64,000 nucleotides of DNA from Endozoicomonas sp. 4G (GTDB lineage Bacteria > Pseudomonadota > Gammaproteobacteria > Pseudomonadales > Endozoicomonadaceae): NCBI RefSeq assembly GCF_023822025.1, contig NZ_CP082909.1, positions 2,346,001 to 2,410,000 of the forward strand. Reading direction: 5' to 3'. A program made the translations under genes and the position numbers. This document shows, in pieces, positions 37,141 through 44,769 of this stretch (within the stretch, counting starts at the first letter, position 1; each line of letters opens with the position of its first letter). The notes beneath the pieces are model-generated. The model saw only the letters and a program-made list of their open reading frames with translations, was not told where the DNA came from and did no database searches.

Positions 37141-37217
37141 TGGCGCGCTCGGTAGGATTCGAACCTACGACCGCCTGGTTCGTAGCCAGGTACTCTATCC
37201 AGCTGAGCTACGAGCGC
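37141..37217 (-). tRNA. tRNA-Arg (anticodon ACG), copy 3, first gene of the array
   Basis: A 77-nt tRNA identical to the copy at 36913-36989. It is the promoter-proximal gene of the five-gene array, 19 bp downstream of the -10 element at 37237-37242. Confidence 0.97.
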
Positions 37218-37236
37218 GCTGCATCAACGGGAGCGA

Positions 37237-37265
37237 ACTATAGAGATTTAACCCCACGGAGTCAA
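37237..37265 (-). promoter_or_regulatory. Sigma-70 promoter of the tRNA array
   Basis: On the minus strand TTGACT (37260-37265), a 17-bp spacer and TATAGT (37237-37242) give a near-consensus promoter. The GC-rich discriminator TCGCTCCC that follows is typical of stable-RNA promoters under stringent control. The tRNA-Arg gene starts 19 bp downstream. Confidence 0.8.
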
Positions 37266-37309
37266 CGGCATTGTGGCAATTTTCATAATTGAACAACAAC
37301 ATACAAAAA

Positions 37310-37336
37310 CAAAAAAGCCCCGCATGGGCGAGGCTA
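37310..37336 (-). terminator. Intrinsic terminator after the autotransporter gene
   Basis: On the minus strand AGCCTCGC-CCAT-GCGGGGCT (one U-G pair) is followed by TTTTTT. It lies about 58 bp past the autotransporter stop and before the tRNA array promoter. Confidence 0.85.
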
Positions 37337-37393
37337 AAAGTTGAGGTCTTGTTACAGACACTGGCAATTAAATGCTAGCCTGTCTGAGATCCA

Positions 37394-40300
37394 TCAGAAG
37401 TCATAACGAACCGTAGCATTCAAGCTATCTGCTTTGTAGTCACCCATCCAGTTATGGTCATAGTGCAGACCCAGACTCAGGTTGTTTTCCACTTTATAAT
37501 TAACACCCAAACCAGCCAGGAAGCGATTTTGCTCACGATCATTGCCTGTCACAGTCAGAGTTTTACCACCTTGAATGATGGTCACTGTCGTTTCAGGCTT
37601 ATCGTCCTTAAAGTCGTGATAACCCATCAGAACAAACTCAGGTTGAAGCACTCCACGACCTAATTCGAAATCACCCATAAGCTTGAGGCCTGCCCCCAGC
37701 TCCATGACTTCAAATTTTTCCATCTTACGCTTTTGAGCCAAAGCACCCGTTTGCTTTTCAGTAAGATCATCAAAGTTAACACTGGTGTAGTCAAAAGCAA
37801 TCTGGGGCTGAAGAATCCACTGATTGATCTGATAGTTATAACCAGTTACGAAACGTGCACCCCAAATGGTGCTATCCGCCTCACCTTTGTACGAAGTCTT
37901 GTCATTCACAACTTTACGCTTGAACTCATTGATTCCTTTACCGTAGCTAAGCATTGTGTCCAGGAAGTAATTATCCTGATCCCATCCGGCATAAAAAGTA
38001 CCCATATAGGTATCGGTCGTTGTGTCACGATGGATGTCGTTAGTTTCAACCTTTGTATCACCCAAAGTGAAAGCAAAACCCACCGTCATCTGGTCATTAA
38101 GGACGGTATCAAGACCAAGCGTGACACCATTAACCTTGGCTTCATAACCTCTCACGGCGTCTTTGTTATCAAGCTTTCCGTCACTTAAGATATACTCAGC
38201 CCAGAACCCCTGAGACTCATACATATCGCCTGCGTTGACTCCAGTTCGGGTACTGCTGAGACGACGACCAATGGACTCATTAACTTTATTTTGCAAAGTT
38301 ACAGAAGCTCGACCCACTCCGTTATTTGGATCGGGCAGCTGCTGATCGGCAAACAATTTGATGGACTGCTGCTCTTCCGCCATTGTCACAAGGTTGAACA
38401 TAGCCTTAGATGAAACCAGATTCTCTGTAGACATTGCTGATTGATAAGTAGCAATATACATTTTCGCCTGATCTTCAGAGAGACCGTATTTAGAACGCAG
38501 CTTCTGAACTGGGTTGTGATCATACTTAAACTGAATAGAGTACATAGACTTGTTAGTCTTTTCATTCTTCGCAAATCCACTGTCGGAAGTATCGTAGAAT
38601 GCAGTACCTATATCCAGAGGGGCAAAGTCACCCTCTACTGTGTCTGCCTCAATAACTGCAATCGACATGGTCGGAACCTCACCCAAGGCAGCTGAATGGT
38701 AGAGCATTCTGTTACTCTCAAAGCGTTTCTCACTATCGAAACCAGTCAAATCCAGTTTGATCTGGTTCTGGCCCTTCAAAATCAAGGGACCATCAACACT
38801 GGCATAGGGAGTAGTGGGTGATGGATCACGTGAATCTAAAACCAGATGCAGCTTAGCCCCCTTCTCAAGGGTTTTACCCTTCATTGCTAATAACGAAGGA
38901 GCTGTCACAGAAACAAGTTTACCTTTCTCATCCAGCCTGATTTGCTTAAACGTTTTAGAGATTTTCAGACTACCTTCAGAGTCAACCACCAAAGGAGCAA
39001 CCACTTTAACCTGCTTGAGGTCGGTAAATTGATAAATAGCCTTTTGAGACTTTTTGGTTGCTTCGGTGTCGAGAGCTGTCAGCCCGGTAGTTCCAGGCTT
39101 AACCTCAACCTGACCCGTTACGCGTACTTCCTTCAGGTGCCTGTTCTCATCTCCATCAATAACGCCACCGATTTCACCGCCTTTCAGAACACCTCTCTTC
39201 AGAGTAACCGTTGAGCCAGTAAAACGTTTGGGATCTTTTTCATCACCATCTTCAGCAGCGAAGCCCTTTAAGTCGCCTTCAAACGAACCTCCCTCCAATA
39301 CAAAGTTTCTAAAACCATGGAGATCCTTCGACACTTCCTGCCCGTCAGCCAGAGTTACATCTGCATCTCTACTGATAAAGATAGGTTGCGCATCATTAGA
39401 GATTGCGTGAACAGTCGCTTTGCCTTTCAAGTCGAATGAAAGCAGTGGCTTTTCAAACGAGCTGACTTCATCAGCGTACAGCTGACCATCTTCGACCAGA
39501 ACTTTCTCAATATCTGTCAGGCTGACATATGAGACAGAACCATCTCTAACCTCAAACGCATCAGGTAAATCTTCGCCTTCAACATCAACAATATGCTTGT
39601 CAAAGCCATCGCTGGAGCCTTCCATTGCCTTTTGAGCGTTCAGGCCCTTGACTGGGACAGCCTTGATTTCAGTGACCGTAATTGAATTTGGCTGGTTATT
39701 TACATCAGCTTTATCATCGCCTTCTGACTCATCAGATACAACGTCTTCCAGAATAAACTTGTTTTCTTCCTGAATACGCAGATGAGTATTACTCAGAACA
39801 ATATTTTGGCCGGCTATAACGCCTTTTCCGCCTTTCAATTCATCGTCTGAACCCGCATCAACAGTGATATCACTGTCTGTAAAGTTAACATTAATGGATG
39901 TTGGAGTGACTCCATCTTCAGCAACACCTACCTGCCGAACAGTTAACTTAGAGGCTTTGATTTGAAGGTCTTCATAACCTTTTAAATTGACAGCGCCTTT
40001 TTTTGCGCCTTCGATAGTTGCTACCGTAGTCTTTCGGGCAACAGGCTTATAAACCTTTTCACATTTCTCACTTTCGGTTTCGCCCATAACTTCCAATTGC
40101 TGGGGAAGAACACCAATAAAGTCCACAAAAGTATCAATAGAACTGGCTTCGCTTCCATCACCCTCGACGTCAACACCCGTCACATCATCAACATCTTTCA
40201 AATAGATGACAGTGGATCGGATAGCACCCTCTTTTGCAACACGTACGGATGTACCTTCTTTAGCAACGAATACATCAAGTGCTCGCTCCTTTGTACCAAA

Positions 40301-41248
40301 CCCTTCATGTACAGCATTGGTTTTCTCGGAAAGAACAACAGTACCGTAGGCCTTACTATCAACCTTATCTCCAGTCGCAGCCGATACTAAAACTGGCACC
40401 TTTTCTCCATCCTTAAAACCGCTACCGACATCGGCCAGATCCAATACTCTGGTTTTAAAGCCCAGTTCGGTTACTTCACCTTTGACATCACTCTTTAATT
40501 CAAAAACTTCTTTAACTGCGGCCAGTTGTTCAAGCACTGCTTTTCTATCACTTTCGTCAGATAAATCCAGCCCTTTCAGCACAACTGCATCTGGAGCCAC
40601 CTTAACCTTTTCGGCTTTTCCAGTCGTCTCGTCCATGACTTCTTTTTCAACGAGAATGGCATTCTGAAGCTCAGTATCTTCAAGCTCTAGCAAGCTTTTC
40701 ACACAGACGTTCTCAGTCTTATTTAAGCTTTGCCCAGTTTTTTCAACATGATTTTCATCAAAACCATAAGCTTTAACGCTGAAGTTGGACTTTGTTTCTA
40801 CGGCATCCAATGACTCAAAACTTCTTCTGAGTTTCTCCAAAGCAACCTTTTCACGCTTTACTAAAGGCTTCTCTTCTGTTGGAGTTCCATTATCGACAGG
40901 AGCACTTTTGTCACTCTGCAAAAATAATTCAGGCACCTCTGTTTGAAGCTCCTGCCGGAAATTGGCATTAAAAAACAAGCGATCTGCATTCGTTCGTTTT
41001 TCGTCATACCCAACCTTATATCTCTCATAAAGATAAATGGCCCTATCGGCCTGCGATTTCAATGGATCATCAGCAGGCATTTCTTTCCAGACTTTGACCG
41101 TCTTGGAAAAATCTGCTTTTTCTACTTTTTTGAAAAAATCTTTATCATCCACAAAGTATTGAGCCTGCGAATGATTACCATAAACGCCAAGTGCAGCTAA
41201 CACGGATACGGAAAGCAGTGTTTTTTTAAACACTTGTACTTGTTTCAT
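37394..41248 (-). CDS. Autotransporter (type V secretion) with a large unknown passenger
   Basis: A surface protein of 1,284 residues. Residues 1-30 are a signal peptide (basic MKQVQVFKK, hydrophobic LLSVSVLAALGVYG, likely cut after SQA). The passenger, about 31-970, is rich in Lys, Glu, Asp, Val and Gly, has repeating short beta-strand patterns as in beta-helix passengers, and contains few cysteines. About 1010-1284 is the beta-barrel: alternating aromatic strands such as GFWAEYILSDGKL, MGTFYAGWDQDNYFLDTML and GLHYDHNWMGDY, ending in Phe (NATVRYDF) as outer-membrane proteins do. GGAG lies 10 bp before the ATG. I do not recognise the passenger; no protease triad or RGD stands out. It is divergent from a lipoprotein hydrolase and flanked by duplicated tRNA genes, which suggests acquisition or insertion at this site. 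Confidence 0.88.
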   Translation of the reverse strand: MKQVQVFKKTLLSVSVLAALGVYGNHSQAQYFVDDKDFFKKVEKADFSKTVKVWKEMPADDPLKSQADRAIYLYERYKVGYDEKRTNADRLFFNANFRQELQTEVPELFLQSDKSAPVDNGTPTEEKPLVKREKVALEKLRRSFESLDAVETKSNFSVKAYGFDENHVEKTGQSLNKTENVCVKSLLELEDTELQNAILVEKEVMDETTGKAEKVKVAPDAVVLKGLDLSDESDRKAVLEQLAAVKEVFELKSDVKGEVTELGFKTRVLDLADVGSGFKDGEKVPVLVSAATGDKVDSKAYGTVVLSEKTNAVHEGFGTKERALDVFVAKEGTSVRVAKEGAIRSTVIYLKDVDDVTGVDVEGDGSEASSIDTFVDFIGVLPQQLEVMGETESEKCEKVYKPVARKTTVATIEGAKKGAVNLKGYEDLQIKASKLTVRQVGVAEDGVTPTSINVNFTDSDITVDAGSDDELKGGKGVIAGQNIVLSNTHLRIQEENKFILEDVVSDESEGDDKADVNNQPNSITVTEIKAVPVKGLNAQKAMEGSSDGFDKHIVDVEGEDLPDAFEVRDGSVSYVSLTDIEKVLVEDGQLYADEVSSFEKPLLSFDLKGKATVHAISNDAQPIFISRDADVTLADGQEVSKDLHGFRNFVLEGGSFEGDLKGFAAEDGDEKDPKRFTGSTVTLKRGVLKGGEIGGVIDGDENRHLKEVRVTGQVEVKPGTTGLTALDTEATKKSQKAIYQFTDLKQVKVVAPLVVDSEGSLKISKTFKQIRLDEKGKLVSVTAPSLLAMKGKTLEKGAKLHLVLDSRDPSPTTPYASVDGPLILKGQNQIKLDLTGFDSEKRFESNRMLYHSAALGEVPTMSIAVIEADTVEGDFAPLDIGTAFYDTSDSGFAKNEKTNKSMYSIQFKYDHNPVQKLRSKYGLSEDQAKMYIATYQSAMSTENLVSSKAMFNLVTMAEEQQSIKLFADQQLPDPNNGVGRASVTLQNKVNESIGRRLSSTRTGVNAGDMYESQGFWAEYILSDGKLDNKDAVRGYEAKVNGVTLGLDTVLNDQMTVGFAFTLGDTKVETNDIHRDTTTDTYMGTFYAGWDQDNYFLDTMLSYGKGINEFKRKVVNDKTSYKGEADSTIWGARFVTGYNYQINQWILQPQIAFDYTSVNFDDLTEKQTGALAQKRKMEKFEVMELGAGLKLMGDFELGRGVLQPEFVLMGYHDFKDDKPETTVTIIQGGKTLTVTGNDREQNRFLAGLGVNYKVENNLSLGLHYDHNWMGDYKADSLNATVRYDF

Positions 41249-41604
41249 TAATCCAACTCCAACCTATAGTCTGGGTGTTTTTCTCATTTATGAGCTTTTC
41301 CGGGCATTTCAGACATAGGAGCCTGAAGGCTGGCAATCCTACAGATGGGAAGAAGTAATATTAAATACTTTTTCAGAATTAAAAATGATATTTATTTCTC
41401 TATAGATTCTATAAAAATAAAAGCTTGACCCTTTAGAAACCATTAACTAATTTGAGATTATTTTTTAATTAACGAGAAGTGCTGTCTCCGAAGTTTTATT
41501 TGTCAGTAAAAGTAATTAAACAATTGTCGTATTAAATCTCTATCAAAAAACTTTCAACACCCGATAGATAAGAGGTACAATAGTTCTAAAAATACTGTTT
41601 ACCC
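41249..41604. promoter_or_regulatory. AT-rich divergent promoter region
   Basis: 356 bp between the autotransporter and the lipoprotein hydrolase, notably AT-rich from 41,360 to 41,580, unlike most spacers in the window. A possible plus-strand promoter for the hydrolase is TTCAAC, 17 bp, TACAAT at 41576-41581 (a poor -35). The base composition is what one expects of H-NS-type silenced, acquired DNA; this is inference. Confidence 0.4.
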
Positions 41605-42450
41605 ATGAAATATTTTCTTCTGACATTTTCTTTGAGCCTTATTTTCACTGGCTGTCACTCGCCTGCTCCATTTAGTGCAGCCACCACAAAGACTCTGGTT
41701 ACCTCGAAAAAATTGACAGCTATCGAGATCCCCACCTCAACCTACACCCTTAAAGCCTGGATGCCCAGACAATCCAGAACAGAAAAATTAAGGGTATATA
41801 TTGAGGGGGATGGAAAAGCCTGGCTAAAAAGGGGTACACCCTCGTCTGACCCAACACCGATTAACAGGCTGGTTCACAGCCTTATGCTGGCAGATCCGTA
41901 CCCGGATATCGCATATCTGGGCAGACCCTGCCAATACATCATGACCAGAATCTGCAATAAATCAGTCTGGACTTTTGGGCGCTACGATTCAGCTTCACTT
42001 GAAAGCACTAGCGAGGCTTTAGATTATTTGAAGAAAAAGGGCGGCTATAAAAAACTTGAGCTGGTCGGCTACTCAGGGGGTGCCACTCTGGCTCTTTTGT
42101 CGGCAAGCCAAAGAGATGACGTGACTTCAATCTGGACAGTGGCTGGCAATCTTGATCCCCTGTTCACTAATCAGTTCCACAAAGTCAGCCCTATGCCCTC
42201 CGCACTCAACCCTTTAGACTTTCAGGATCAACTGAATGGCATCCCTCAATTACATTTTTATGGCAGTGAAGACCTTATAATTCCTGAGCAGGTTTCAAAG
42301 CATTATCAAACATCGCTGAGCAGCAGGGAGTGCACTTCAATCGTTAGAGTCGAAGGAGCAACACACAGTACCGGTTGGAGCAATAAATGGAAGCAGTTGA
42401 TAGGAATCAATCCAGCATGTGACTTTAACGAGAAAGGAGATGGCAAATAA
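41605..42450 (+). CDS. Lipoprotein with alpha/beta-hydrolase fold
   Basis: A 281-residue protein. The N terminus is a lipoprotein signal (KYFLLTFSLSLIFTGC) with Cys17 as the likely lipidated residue. The rest is an alpha/beta hydrolase: nucleophile elbow GYSGG with Ser157, acid GSEDL with Asp223, and histidine ATHSTGW with His254, in the right order and spacing for a Ser-Asp-His triad. It could be an esterase, lipase or peptidase at the membrane; the substrate is unknown. No good ribosome-binding site precedes the ATG. It reads toward the third tRNA-Ser, whose 3' end is 3 bp after the stop codon on the opposite strand. Confidence 0.82.
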   Translation: MKYFLLTFSLSLIFTGCHSPAPFSAATTKTLVTSKKLTAIEIPTSTYTLKAWMPRQSRTEKLRVYIEGDGKAWLKRGTPSSDPTPINRLVHSLMLADPYPDIAYLGRPCQYIMTRICNKSVWTFGRYDSASLESTSEALDYLKKKGGYKKLELVGYSGGATLALLSASQRDDVTSIWTVAGNLDPLFTNQFHKVSPMPSALNPLDFQDQLNGIPQLHFYGSEDLIIPEQVSKHYQTSLSSRECTSIVRVEGATHSTGWSNKWKQLIGINPACDFNEKGDGK

Positions 42451-42452
42451 TC

Positions 42453-42545
42453 TGGCGGTGAGGGAGGGATTCGAACCCTCGATACGGCTACAAACCGTAT
42501 ACTCCCTTAGCAGGGGAGCGCCTTCAGCCTCTCGGCCACCTCACC
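42453..42545 (-). tRNA. tRNA-Ser (anticodon GCU), copy 3
   Basis: A 93-nt class II tRNA identical to copies 1 and 2. It stands alone downstream of csrA, at the place where Pseudomonas and relatives have a tRNA-Ser/tRNA-Arg pair after csrA, so this is probably the ancestral site. Confidence 0.97.
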
Positions 42546-42558
42546 GCAAGTGCTACTA

Positions 42559-42586
42559 ATACTACTGTCCACGCTTTGGAATGCAA
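42559..42586 (-). promoter_or_regulatory. Candidate promoter of the single tRNA-Ser
   Basis: On the minus strand TTGCAT (42581-42586), a 16-bp spacer and TAGTAT (42559-42564), 13 bp before the tRNA 5' end. This fits the csrA terminator lying upstream, which would leave the tRNA needing its own promoter. Confidence 0.5.
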
Positions 42587-42695
42587 GCTTTTTCTCACCC
42601 TGATTTACGACCATGGACTTTTATAAAAAACCCGAAAGTTTTTTCGCCTTGTCAGAAACAAGTTATCGTTTTTCAATCGAGGCTCTTTTCAGGGA

Positions 42696-42728
42696 TAAAA
42701 AAATACCCGAGTTGTCAATCGGGTATTT
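42696..42728 (-). terminator. Intrinsic terminator after csrA
   Basis: On the minus strand AAATACCCGA pairs perfectly with TCGGGTATTT over an 8-nt loop and is followed by more Ts. It begins 32 bp after the csrA stop. Confidence 0.9.
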
Positions 42729-42759
42729 CTTCACTGAACGAGGTGTTCTAACCGAACAG

Positions 42760-42963
42760 TCAGTATGACTCTGAGACGGATGGAATCCCCCCGTGCTCTC
42801 TTTCTTTCTGAATTCTCTGATAGATCTCTTCACGGTGAACGGCAACTTCTTTTGGCGCATTGACTCCAATACGCACCTGGTTACCTTTTACGCCCAGTAC
42901 AGTGACAGTGACCTCGTCCCCGACCATCAGGGTCTCTCCTACGCGGCGAGTCAGAATCAGCAT
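42760..42963 (-). CDS. csrA: Carbon storage regulator CsrA (RsmA)
   Basis: A small dimeric RNA-binding protein that represses or stabilises mRNAs by binding GGA motifs at ribosome-binding sites. In relatives it controls the switch between planktonic and attached or virulent states. It has 67 residues beginning [16 protein letters not shown], with the conserved [14 protein letters not shown] and [10 protein letters not shown]. The ATG at 42963 has AAGGAG 7 bp upstream. An upstream in-frame Met at 42996 is not used by the family. The AAGGA in its own ribosome-binding site is a possible autoregulatory target. Confidence 0.97.
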   Translation of the reverse strand: MLILTRRVGETLMVGDEVTVTVLGVKGNQVRIGVNAPKEVAVHREEIYQRIQKEREHGGIPSVSESY

Positions 42964-43389
42964 TACAATCTCCTTATTTACATCTCTGTAAGTCAACGAC
43001 CGTCAATCCTGAGCACGGCGATGCTTTGCTTTATCGATCTTAGCCCCGAATACGGGAGCGAGTATGTCCTCAGCAAAGCAGCTACTGCCAGATCACCGTT
43101 TCATGCTTAAGAAGCTCTCAGCCAACAGAGTCTAGCTACCGAACCCAACATTTCCATGCGTATTTTTACTACCAGAGAAATGTAGTCATCAAAAAAATCA
43201 CGTTGTGTAAGTTTTTAACAGGCAAAGACCATTCTAGTTGAAGAATCCATGTCCGATGGGAATGACGGTATATTTAACCGATATTCTTGCTAACTGCCGA
43301 TGACAACAGCCAGAACACTATCAGGGCTGAGCTCACCGACACTGCAACATCCCCTGCTCAATCCCCTGCTCAAAACATTCTACCCAGCC
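42964..43389. promoter_or_regulatory. Leader and promoter region of csrA
   Basis: 426 bp between lysC and csrA with no gene. A TTGACG on the minus strand near the csrA start could be a -35 but no good -10 follows at 16-18 bp. A short direct repeat, CCCCTGCTCAA, occurs twice near 43,352-43,374. csrA genes often have several promoters, which I cannot resolve here. Confidence 0.35.
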
Positions 43390-44634
43390 TTAGACATCTC
43401 TACCTTCATTGGGTTCCCTATCCAGTTCAAATACAGAATGAAGGGCCCTTACCGCCAGTTCGAGATACTTCTCTGCCACAATAACAGAAACCTTAATTTC
43501 AGAGGTTGAGATAATCTGAATATTGATGCCCTCAGCAGCCAGAGCCTCAAACATCCGGGAAGCAACCCCTGCGTGGGATCTCATACCGACACCGACGATA
43601 GAGACTTTCGCGATCTTTTCATCGCCATCGTACTCGCGCGCACCTAACTCTTGACAAACTTTGGCACACACATCAAGCGTCCGCTGATAATCATTACGAT
43701 GAACTGTGAAGGTAAAATCCGTAGTACGATCATCAGACACATTTTGAACGATCATATCCACTTCAATGTTGGCCCGGCTGACAGGACCCAGTATCCGGGA
43801 TGCAACACCAGGAATGTCAGGCACACCTTTAATAGTGACTTTCGCTTCATCCCTGTTAAAGGCAATACCAGATACCACCGGTGATTCCATAGCTACATCC
43901 TCGTCGTCGATCGTAATTAGCGTTCCGGGACCTTCCTGCACAGAATGCAGCACCCTTAATTTGACATTATATTTTCCAGCGAACTCAACCGCCCGAATCT
44001 GCAATACTTTTGAACCCAGACTGGCCATTTCCAGCATCTCTTCAAAAGTAATCTTGTCCAGCCTTCTTGCCCCTTCCACAACCCGTGGGTCGGTGGTATA
44101 AACACCGTCGACATCGGTATAAATCTGGCACTCATCCGCTTCCAGAGCCGCCGCCAAAGCAACCGCTGTGGTGTCGGAACCTCCTCTTCCAAGGGTTGTA
44201 ATATTGCCCTGGGGATCGCACCCCTGAAAACCAGCCACGATGACAACACGCCCCTGATCAAGATCAGCCCGCACCTTCTTTGTGTCTATATGTTGTATAC
44301 GAGCTTTGGTATGTGCCTGATCTGTCACTATGGAAACCTGACTGCCAGTATACGAGCAAGCCGGGCAACCACGCTCATTAAGGGCCATTGCCAGAAGAGC
44401 GATAGTGACCTGCTCACCGGTGGCAAGCAGAACATCCATCTCTCTGGGTGTGGGTTGCTTTTGAATGCTGGATGCAAGATCAGTCAGCCGGTTAGTCTCG
44501 CCACTCATTGCCGAGACAACAACAACGACATCCTGCCCCTGATCCCTGAACCTTTTCACCTTGTCGGCAACTCCCTGGATACGTTCCAGATCCCCAACCG
44601 AGGTGCCGCCAAATTTTTGTACTAACAACGCCAT
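43390..44634 (-). CDS. lysC: Aspartate kinase
   Basis: The protein phosphorylates aspartate, the first step toward lysine, threonine, methionine and diaminopimelate. It has 414 residues. The amino-acid kinase domain starts with VQKFGGTSVG and has TLGRGGSDTTAVALAAALEAD and YTDVDGVYTTDPR. Two C-terminal ACT domains bind feedback inhibitors (KGVPDIPGVASRILGPV and VGVGMRSHAGVASRMFEAL). The length and the ACT pair match the Pseudomonas-type enzyme (alpha subunit), which usually also has an internal start for the beta subunit. The order alaS-lysC-csrA is the standard one in this group. Confidence 0.96.
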   Translation of the reverse strand: MALLVQKFGGTSVGDLERIQGVADKVKRFRDQGQDVVVVVSAMSGETNRLTDLASSIQKQPTPREMDVLLATGEQVTIALLAMALNERGCPACSYTGSQVSIVTDQAHTKARIQHIDTKKVRADLDQGRVVIVAGFQGCDPQGNITTLGRGGSDTTAVALAAALEADECQIYTDVDGVYTTDPRVVEGARRLDKITFEEMLEMASLGSKVLQIRAVEFAGKYNVKLRVLHSVQEGPGTLITIDDEDVAMESPVVSGIAFNRDEAKVTIKGVPDIPGVASRILGPVSRANIEVDMIVQNVSDDRTTDFTFTVHRNDYQRTLDVCAKVCQELGAREYDGDEKIAKVSIVGVGMRSHAGVASRMFEALAAEGINIQIISTSEIKVSVIVAEKYLELAVRALHSVFELDREPNEGRDV

Positions 44635-44689
44635 TTTTATATCGTTCTACATCAATCAGCCGACTGCGGAATGTAACATGAATAGCTTT

Positions 44690-44745
44690 GCGAAAAAAAG
44701 CACCCCAACAAAGGCGAGCCTTCTGGCTTGTTTTTGTTGGGGTAC
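44690..44745 (-). terminator. Intrinsic terminator after alaS
   Basis: ACCCCAACAAA at 44702-44712 pairs with TTTGTTGGGGT at 44733-44743, with an inner AGCC/GGCT hairpin. On the minus strand a run of seven Ts follows. It separates alaS from lysC. Confidence 0.85.
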
Positions 44746-44769
44746 GTCGATCGCACTCAATGAATACTA

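Noticed and set aside
36791-37243. Plus-strand ORF of 150 codons with repeated GRIRTYDRLVRSQVLYPAEL segments
   Set aside because: It is a reverse-strand translation of the tRNA genes, a well-known spurious annotation.
37218-42452. Integrative element with an integrase inserted at a tRNA
   Set aside because: The identical tRNA genes flank the block, but no integrase, excisionase or attachment-site duplication beyond the tRNA genes is present.
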